Origin: Rubrimonas sp036735545
Lineage (GTDB): Bacteria; Pseudomonadota; Alphaproteobacteria; Rhodobacterales; Rhodobacteraceae
Length of the DNA: 64,000 bases
Direction of reading: 5' to 3'
NCBI GenBank assembly: GCA_036735545.1
Contig: DAINOD010000001.1
Location: 1 to 64,000 of the forward strand
Shown here: positions 58,265 to 64,000 of the stretch, piece after piece
How positions within the stretch are numbered: the first letter of the stretch is position 1
Layout: the number at the start of each line of letters is the position of its first letter
Position numbers and translations under genes: made by a program
Notes under the pieces: generated by a model
Told to the model about the DNA's origin: nothing
Seen by the model: only the letters and a program-made list of their open reading frames with translations
Database searches by the model: none

Positions 58265-58325
58265 CCGTCCGCGACGGCGGCGCGCTACGGCAATTCTGAA
58301 AATCGACGCGTTTCGTCGCGCGCCG

Positions 58326-60878
58326 CTACTCCTTGGCGCGCAAGACCCGCGCCGGCCGCGCCGCGAGCGGGCGCAGCGCGAAGGCGAGGCCCGCCGCAAG
58401 GCTCGCCAGCGCGCCGCCCACCACCACCGCCAGCGCCGAGGCGGGGGCGAAGGAGAATCGTCCCTGCATGACGAAGGTGATGACCGCCCAGGCGGCCAGA
58501 GCGCCGAAGGCGATGGCCACGATCCCCGCCGCAGCGCCGGTCAGGCCGGCGCGCATGGCGAAGGAGGCGAGGATGCGCCCGCGCGCCGCGCCCAGCGTCT
58601 TCAGCACCGCCGCCTCGTAGGTGCGCCGCCGCTCTCCCGCCGCCGCCGCGCCGATCAGCACGACGAGGCCGGTCACGAGCGTGACCGAGGCCCCCCAGCG
58701 CGCGGCGGCGGCGAGTTGCTCCACCCCCTCGGCGACGCGGCCGATGGCTTCGCGCACCGCCACGGCGGTGACGTTGGGCAGGGCGGCGCCCACCTCGCGC
58801 ATCAGCGCGCCCTCGGCCTCCGGCGGCGCGTAGACGGTGGCGATATGGGTGTGCGGCGCGCCGACGAAGCTCTGCGGGTCGAGGATCATCAGGAAGGCGA
58901 TGCCCATCTCGCGGAAGTTCACCACCCGCAGGTTGGCGATGCGGGCGGTGATCTCGCGCCCCAGCACGTTCACGGTCAGCGTGTCGCCAAGCCCCAGGCC
59001 CAGCAGCCGCGCGTGCTCGGCAGAGAAGCTCACCAGCGGCTCGCCGGCGTAGTCCTCGGTCCACCAGGCGCCGGCGGTGATCTCGGCGCCGGGGGGCGGG
59101 GCGGCGGCGTAGCTGACGCCGCGGTCGCCGCGCAGGATCCAGGCGCCGTCCGGGTCGATCTCGGCCTCGGCCGCCGGCACGCCGTTCAGCCGCGTGATGA
59201 CCCCGCGCAGCATGGGCGCGGTCTCCATCTCGTCCACGCCCCCGGCGTCGCGGACGCGGGCGAGGAACTCGGGCATCTGCTCGTTCTGGATGTCCACGAA
59301 GAAGAAGGCCGGGGCGCGGCCGGGCAACTCGTCGTCCACCAGGCGGCGCAGGTTGTGGTCCACCTGCCCGATGGCGGCCAGCACCGTCAGGCCCAGCCCC
59401 AGCGACAGCACCGCGCCGGCGGTCTCCCCGCCCGGCCCGCCGAGCGCGGCCAGCGCCCAGCGCAGGGCGGGCCGGCCGCGCAGCAGGCGCGCGCGGGCGA
59501 GCCGAGCCGAGACCCAGCGCAACCCCAGCGCCGCGAGCCACAGCACGAGCAACGTCGCCGCCGCCCCGCCCACGAAGGCCGCGGCGAACAGCGTGCTGCC
59601 GGACAGCGCCACCGCCGAGCCGACCAGCAGCGCCGCAAGCCCCCCGATCAGCCACACGAACCGCGCCGCCGGCCAGCCGCGCAAGGGGTCCGCCACGTCG
59701 CGGAACAGCGCCGCCGCGCGAACCTCCCGCGCCCGGGCCAGCGGCCACAGGGCGAAGACCAGCGCCGTCAGCAACCCGTAGAGCGCAGCCTCGGCCAGCG
59801 GCCGGGCGTAGACGGCGAACAGCGCCGGCACCGGCAGACGGTCGGCGAACAGCGGCCCCAGCGCCGCCGGCAGCAGCCCCCCGAGCGCCAGGCCCAGCCC
59901 CACGCCCAGCAAGGCCAGCGCGCCAATCTGGATGAGGTAGACGGCGAAGATCTCGCCCCCCGTGGCCCCCAGCGTCTTCAGGGTTGCGATGGTGGCCGTC
60001 TTCTCCTCCAGATAGCTGCGGACCGCCGCCGAGACGCCCACGCCGCCCACCGCCAGCGCGGCCAGGCCCACCAGCACCAGGAACGAGCCGATGCGCGTCA
60101 CGAAACGCTCCACGCCGGGCGCGGGCTCGGTGCGGTCGCGCCATCGGATGCCGGCCTCGGGGAAATCGCGCGCCAGTTCGGCGCGCAGCGCTCCGAGGTT
60201 CGCGCCCTCGGGCAGCGTCATGCGCACCTCGGCCTCGTAGAGAGTGCCCGGCGCCAGCAGCCCGGCGTTCGCAAGCCCCTCGGTCAGCACGATGGAGCGC
60301 GGGCCGAGCCCGATGCCGCCGGCGGCGCTGTCGGGGGCGCGGATCAGGGCGGCGCGCAGGTCGAAGGTCTCCGAGCCCAGACGGACCTCGGCCCCGACCT
60401 CGACGCCGAGGCGCGCGATCAGAAGCGGGTCCATGACCACGCCCCAGCGCCCGTCGCTCCGGCCCAGCGCCTCGGCGATGGGCATGGCGGGCTCCAGCGT
60501 GACGGCGCCGACCAGCGGATAGGCGTCGTCCACCGCGCGCACCTGCGTCAACCCGCGTTCGGTGCGGCCCGTCAGCGGGCTTTCGGCGACGGCCATGGAG
60601 CGGAAGTCCACCGTCTCCGAGACCGCCATGGCGCGCGCGTCCATCCAGGCGCGCTCCTCGGCCGTGGGCATCCGGTAGGTGAACTCCAGCTCGGCGTCGC
60701 CGCCGAGGATGGCGCGGCCCTCGCGCTGCAGCCCTTCGGAGATCGCGAGGCGCACCGAGCCCACCGCCGCCACCGCGGCGACGCCGAGCGCGAGGCACAA
60801 CAGGAACACGCGGAAGCCTTTCAGCCCGCCGCGCAGCTCGCGCGCGGCGAAGCGCGCGGCAAGCCCCAGCCGGATCAC
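58326..60878 (-). CDS. ybbP: ABC transporter permease, FtsX-like (YbbP type)
   Basis: The 850-residue protein has about ten membrane segments with two FtsX-type domains (about residues 265-385 and 730-840) and a periplasmic MacB-PCD-like segment after the first helix. It matches the YbbP permease that pairs with the YbbA ATPase in lipid or lysophospholipid handling or export. Its start overlaps the ATPase stop by four bases. Confidence 0.92.
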   Translation of the reverse strand: MIRLGLAARFAARELRGGLKGFRVFLLCLALGVAAVAAVGSVRLAISEGLQREGRAILGGDAELEFTYRMPTAEERAWMDARAMAVSETVDFRSMAVAESPLTGRTERGLTQVRAVDDAYPLVGAVTLEPAMPIAEALGRSDGRWGVVMDPLLIARLGVEVGAEVRLGSETFDLRAALIRAPDSAAGGIGLGPRSIVLTEGLANAGLLAPGTLYEAEVRMTLPEGANLGALRAELARDFPEAGIRWRDRTEPAPGVERFVTRIGSFLVLVGLAALAVGGVGVSAAVRSYLEEKTATIATLKTLGATGGEIFAVYLIQIGALALLGVGLGLALGGLLPAALGPLFADRLPVPALFAVYARPLAEAALYGLLTALVFALWPLARAREVRAAALFRDVADPLRGWPAARFVWLIGGLAALLVGSAVALSGSTLFAAAFVGGAAATLLVLWLAALGLRWVSARLARARLLRGRPALRWALAALGGPGGETAGAVLSLGLGLTVLAAIGQVDHNLRRLVDDELPGRAPAFFFVDIQNEQMPEFLARVRDAGGVDEMETAPMLRGVITRLNGVPAAEAEIDPDGAWILRGDRGVSYAAAPPPGAEITAGAWWTEDYAGEPLVSFSAEHARLLGLGLGDTLTVNVLGREITARIANLRVVNFREMGIAFLMILDPQSFVGAPHTHIATVYAPPEAEGALMREVGAALPNVTAVAVREAIGRVAEGVEQLAAAARWGASVTLVTGLVVLIGAAAAGERRRTYEAAVLKTLGAARGRILASFAMRAGLTGAAAGIVAIAFGALAAWAVITFVMQGRFSFAPASALAVVVGGALASLAAGLAFALRPLAARPARVLRAKE

Positions 60879-61597
60879 TCCGCGGCCTCGCGCAGCGTCT
60901 CCGGCGCCAGCGTGCGGCCGTCGCGCATGTGCGCCACCCGGTCGCAGCGGGCGGCCAGGTCGGGCGAGTGGGTGACCATCACCAGCGTCGCCCCGTGGCG
61001 GTCGCGCAGGGCGAAAAGAAGCTCGGTGATCGTGGCGCCGGTGGTCTCGTCGAGGTTGCCGGTCGGCTCGTCGGCCAGCAGCAGCTTGGGCCGCGGCGCG
61101 ACGGCGCGGGCCAGCGCCACGCGCTGCTGTTCGCCGCCCGACAGCTGCGCCGGATAGTGGTCCAGCCGGCCGCCCAGCCCCACCGAGTCCAGCTCCGCCG
61201 CGGCGCGCTCGAAGGCGTCGCGGGCGCCTGCCAGCTCCAGCGGCGCCGCGACGTTCTCCAGCGCCGTCATGGTCGGGATGAGGTGGAAGGACTGGAACAC
61301 GACACCCATATGATCGCGACGGAACCGGGCGAGTTCATCCTCGCCCATCGCCGTCAGGTCGCGGCCGAGCGCCTTCGCCACGCCCCCCGTGGCCCGTTCG
61401 AGCCCGGCCATGATCATGAGGAGCGAGGACTTGCCCGAACCGCTCGGCCCCACCACCCCGACCGTCTCGCCGGCCGCGACCGTCAGGTCCGCCCCGCGCA
61501 GGATCTCCACCGTCCCGGCGCGGGTCGGCAGCGTCAGACGCACGTCGCGCATCTCGATGACGGGCGCGTCGGTCGCGTCGTGGGCGTCTCGGGTCAT
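60875..61597 (-). CDS. ybbA: ABC transporter ATP-binding protein (YbbA/LolD-like)
   Basis: The 240-residue ATPase has Walker A GPSGSGKSS (about residue 48-56), Q-loop FQSFHLIPTM, signature LSGGEQQRVALARA and Walker B LLLADEPTGNLDE. It is of the MacB/LolD class. It pairs with the downstream permease by a four-base overlap and is divergent from tesA, as ybbA is in E. coli. Confidence 0.95.
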   Translation of the reverse strand: MTRDAHDATDAPVIEMRDVRLTLPTRAGTVEILRGADLTVAAGETVGVVGPSGSGKSSLLMIMAGLERATGGVAKALGRDLTAMGEDELARFRRDHMGVVFQSFHLIPTMTALENVAAPLELAGARDAFERAAAELDSVGLGGRLDHYPAQLSGGEQQRVALARAVAPRPKLLLADEPTGNLDETTGATITELLFALRDRHGATLVMVTHSPDLAARCDRVAHMRDGRTLAPETLREAAE

Positions 61598-61601
61598 GGG
61601 G

Positions 61602-62273
61602 ATGGTCCGCTCCGGCTGTGACGCACTGCGATATGGCGCCGCATCGGCGACGCGCAACCTCGCGCTTTCCGTCGCGCTGGTCCTGGCCGCGCTGCCCGCC
61701 GCCGCCGAGGGCGTGAAGATCGTCGCGCTGGGCGACAGCCTGACCCACGGCTACGGGCTCGCCCCGGCAGAGGGCTTCGTGCCGCAGCTGGAGGCGTGGC
61801 TGCGCGAGAACGGCGCGCCCGACGTCACGGTGGTCAACGCCGGCGTCTCGGGCGACACGACCGCCGGCGGGCGCGCGCGGCTGGAGTGGTCGCTGGCCGA
61901 CGGCGGCGACGCGCTGATCGTGGCGCTGGGCGGCAACGACCTGCTGCGCGGCGTCGACCCCGCGTCCTCCCGCGACAACCTCGACGCGATCCTGACCGCC
62001 GCCGGCGCGCGCGGCCTGCCGGTCCTGCTGTCGGGAATGGACGCGCCGCTGAACTACGGCGCCGACTACAAGGCCGCCTTCGACGCCATGTATCCCGAAC
62101 TGGCCGAGACCCACGGCGCGCTGCTCGACCCCTTCTTCCTCGAAGGCGTCACCGAGGATCGCAGCCTGTGGCAGTCCGACGGCATCCACCCCAACGCGGA
62201 CGGCGTGCGGGTGATCGTGGCGCGCATGGGGCCGCTCGTGCTGGAGCTCGTCGAGCGCGCGCGCGCGCCGTGA
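61602..62273 (+). CDS. tesA: SGNH/GDSL esterase (arylesterase/TesA-like)
   Basis: The 223-residue protein has an N-terminal hydrophobic signal (about 20-35) and the GDSL block VALGDSLTHGYGL (about residue 42) with the catalytic Ser. ALGGNDLLRG is block III and SDGIHPNADG (about 192) supplies the catalytic Asp and His. It would hydrolyse esters or thioesters in the periplasm. The ATG at 61602 or the one at 61596 is possible; either leaves almost no space to the divergent ybbA start. Confidence 0.92.
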   Translation: MVRSGCDALRYGAASATRNLALSVALVLAALPAAAEGVKIVALGDSLTHGYGLAPAEGFVPQLEAWLRENGAPDVTVVNAGVSGDTTAGGRARLEWSLADGGDALIVALGGNDLLRGVDPASSRDNLDAILTAAGARGLPVLLSGMDAPLNYGADYKAAFDAMYPELAETHGALLDPFFLEGVTEDRSLWQSDGIHPNADGVRVIVARMGPLVLELVERARAP

Positions 62274-62311
62274 CGCCCGCCGGGTGACGCGCCCCCGCCA
62301 AGGCTCGCCGC

Positions 62312-62863
62312 ATGATCCGCCTGTTCGCCGCCCTCGTCCCGCCGCCCGCGTTCGCCGACCGGCTCGCGGACCTCGCCGACGAACTGCCGGGAAATCCCCA
62401 GCCGGCGGAGGCGCTCCATCTGACGCTCGCCTTCTTCGGCGAGATCGACCTCGCCCGGGCGGAGGACCTGCACGCCGCCCTGCAGGCCGTCGCCGCGCCG
62501 GGCTTCGACTGGCGCGTCGAGGGCCTCGGCGCCTTCGGGGCCGACCGGCCCCGCGCGCTCTACGCCGCCGTTCCGCCCGAGCCGGCGCTGAGCCGCCTGC
62601 AGGCGAAAGTCGCCCACGCCGCGCGCGCGGCGGGCGTCATGGTCCAGTCGCGCCGCTTCGTTCCCCACGTCACCCTGTCGCGCATCCGCCCCGGCGACGT
62701 CGGCGCCGCCGAGGCCGCCCGGGCGCTCGCCGCCCACGCGGCCCTGCGCGCCGGCCCGGTCGCAGCGCGCGCCTTTCACCTGATCCGCTCCGACCTCGGC
62801 CGCCATGGGCCCGCCTACGAGGCCGTCGCCGACTATCCGCTGCAGGAACCGGCGCCGGCGTGA
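62312..62863 (+). CDS. thpR: RNA 2',3'-cyclic phosphodiesterase (ThpR/LigT)
   Basis: The 183-residue 2H-superfamily enzyme has both HxTx motifs: HLTLAFFGEI (about residue 35) and HVTLSRIRPGD (about 114). It opens cyclic phosphates on RNA ends. The N-terminus IRLFAALVPPP is typical. It starts 38 bases after the tesA stop and may share its transcript. Confidence 0.93.
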   Translation: MIRLFAALVPPPAFADRLADLADELPGNPQPAEALHLTLAFFGEIDLARAEDLHAALQAVAAPGFDWRVEGLGAFGADRPRALYAAVPPEPALSRLQAKVAHAARAAGVMVQSRRFVPHVTLSRIRPGDVGAAEAARALAAHAALRAGPVAARAFHLIRSDLGRHGPAYEAVADYPLQEPAPA

Positions 62864-62993
62864 GGACGCGGATCGCGGCGCGGCTTCACGACGCCGTAAC
62901 CGGTCCCGTCGCATGACGCGGGACGGTTGCGGGCGGGCCGCCGCTCGGACAACCTTCACGCGCATGTGAGCGTGACGCAGCGGGGTCGGGTCG

Positions 62994-64000
62994 ATGCAGG
63001 ACGGACGGATCGGCGACCTGCAGTGGGGGTTCGACGCGCTGCGCGCGCGGCTTCGCATCGCGGTGGTCCACAACGGCGACCGCGCGGCGCCCGGGGCGGT
63101 GATCCACCCAACGCCCAACCCCCGCTCCGAGAAGTCATACCGCCCGGTGGCCGAAGACATCGCCGGCGCGCTGGAGCGGCTGGGCTTCCGCCATGTGGCG
63201 CTGCTGCCCGACGACCTGACGCTCGGCCAGCGGCTGCGCGAGGAGCGGATCGATCTCGCCTGGCTCAACACCGCCGGCGTGCAGGGCTACGACGCCGCCG
63301 CGCACACGCCCTCGCTGCTGGAGCTCGCCGGCGTGCCCTATGTCGGGCACCGGCCGCTGCTGTCGGTGACCCTCGACAACAAGCACGTCTTCAAGCGCGA
63401 GCTGCAGGGCCTCGGCCTGCCGACGAGCCCGTTCTTCGTCTGGGACGGCGCTCAGGGCCCGCTGGTTCCCGACGCCGAACCGCGCTTCGACAAGGCCTTC
63501 GGCGACAATCCGGGGCCCTTCGTGGTCAAGCCGGTGTCGGGGCGCGCCTCGCTGATGGTTTCGGTCGTGCCCGACCGCGCCGGACTGCCCGCGGCGGCCG
63601 CGGCCGTCTACGCCGCGACGTTGAACCAGGTGCTGATCGAGGCCTACCTCCCGGGCGCCGAATACTGCGTGGCGGTCTGCGGGCCGCTGATCGCCCAGGG
63701 CGGCGTGCTGCGGCGGCGGCGCAAGCCGCTGGCCTTCTCGATGGTGGAGCGGCTGCTGGGCCCGGACGAGCCGATCTTCACCTCGATGGACGTGCGCCCG
63801 ATCACCCGCGACCGGGTGCGCCTGCTCGACGAGAGCGACCCCGCCGGCGCCGGGCTGGCGTGGCTCGCGCGGGCGGTTTGGCGCAACTTCCAGCTCCGCA
63901 CGCTGGTGCGCCTCGACGTGCGCGCGGACGCGCAGGGGCGGCTCGTGATCCTCGAGGCCAACCCCAAGCCCGACCTGAAGCGGCCCGAGGGCGACCGGCT
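62994..64000 (+). CDS. ATP-grasp, D-alanine-D-alanine ligase-like protein (C-terminus cut off)
   Basis: A frame opens at ATG 62994 and runs to the window end without a stop, giving at least 335 residues. Central and C-terminal parts match the ATP-grasp fold: LDNKHVFKRELQGLGLPTSPF, then PFVVKPVSGRASLMVS for nucleotide binding, QVLIEAYLPGAEYCVAV, and the metal site VILEANPKPDLKRPEG near the end. The N-terminal region (RIAVVHNGDRAAPGAV) fits D-Ala-D-Ala ligase-like proteins, but the real substrate is not clear. The upstream space 62864-62993 holds a short GTCCCG/CGGGAC hairpin. Confidence 0.85.
   Translation, partial: MQDGRIGDLQWGFDALRARLRIAVVHNGDRAAPGAVIHPTPNPRSEKSYRPVAEDIAGALERLGFRHVALLPDDLTLGQRLREERIDLAWLNTAGVQGYDAAAHTPSLLELAGVPYVGHRPLLSVTLDNKHVFKRELQGLGLPTSPFFVWDGAQGPLVPDAEPRFDKAFGDNPGPFVVKPVSGRASLMVSVVPDRAGLPAAAAAVYAATLNQVLIEAYLPGAEYCVAVCGPLIAQGGVLRRRRKPLAFSMVERLLGPDEPIFTSMDVRPITRDRVRLLDESDPAGAGLAWLARAVWRNFQLRTLVRLDVRADAQGRLVILEANPKPDLKRPEGDR

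Noticed and set aside
58083..61157. 1024-codon plus-strand frame opposite ybbP/ybbA
   Set aside because: Same high-GC shadow effect; the minus strand carries clear FtsX and ABC ATPase motifs.
1..64000. tRNA, rRNA, CRISPR array or insertion sequence
   Set aside because: The gaps between genes were read on both strands; no cloverleaf, direct repeat-spacer pattern or transposase was found.

Overview
The window is very GC-rich, tightly packed chromosomal DNA from an alphaproteobacterium, most likely a member of the Rhodobacterales (Rhodobacter/Rhodovulum relatives). The basis is gene content: a spheroidene/spirilloxanthin-type carotenoid cluster (crtF, crtE, crtD, crtC) with a PpsR/CrtJ-type site, the TauE plus Alph_Pro_TM (TIGR02186) pair, a DUF1244 protein, an XRE-cupin regulator and DUF1194. 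The carotenoid genes mark a purple phototroph or a recent descendant of one. Both window ends cut a gene: a molybdopterin-binding hydroxylase subunit on the left and an ATP-grasp ligase on the right. I see no rRNA, tRNA, CRISPR array or insertion sequence, and no gene-free stretch longer than 300 bases.

Region 1 (1-9.8 kb) is housekeeping and signalling: hydroxylase end, chemotaxis receptor plus acetyltransferase, purA, a YejA-type oligopeptide-binding protein, a possible small RNA with a strong terminator, and an XRE-cupin regulator divergent from an acyl-CoA ligase. Region 2 (9.8-22.7 kb) holds DNA repair and envelope genes: a ligase-associated-type DEXH helicase, a porin, an HNH nuclease divergent from a short DnaE2, DUF1244, a run of aminopeptidase, NlpC/P60 peptidase, lytic transglycosylase and a small exported protein, then rplY. 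Region 3 (22.7-26.5 kb) has a thioesterase, an enoyl-CoA hydratase relative, an exported protein, and the TauE/TIGR02186 pair.

Region 4 (26.5-31.3 kb) is the carotenoid cluster: crtEF on the minus strand, divergent from crtDC on the plus strand, with a TGT-N12-ACA site between them. crtC has no usable start codon and lies in the -1 frame relative to crtD, so the two look like a frameshifted fusion or a sequence error. A 170-base structured element follows. Region 5 (31.3-36.1 kb) has two transporters, a DUF1194 von Willebrand-type protein, a TetR regulator and a WYL regulator of the BrxR/CapW defence type, with a promoter and a large inverted repeat upstream.

Region 6 (36.3-56.0 kb) is a complete type VI secretion system. 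It reads, in minus-strand order, SPOR-domain protein, tssJ-like lipoprotein, tssK, tssL, tssM, tssA, tssB, tssC, hcp, tssE, tssF, tssG, clpV, vgrG and a MORN-repeat (YwqK-like) protein, with a convergent PAAR-like DUF4280 gene at the end. Many junctions overlap by four bases. The membrane complex is unusual: TssM shows no Walker A motif, TssL has no peptidoglycan-binding extension, and the SPOR protein may supply wall anchoring instead.

Region 7 (56.2-64 kb) is housekeeping: prfB, a Bax-inhibitor-1 family protein, the ybbP/ybbA-tesA unit in the same divergent arrangement as in E. coli, the RNA cyclic phosphodiesterase thpR, and the truncated ATP-grasp gene.
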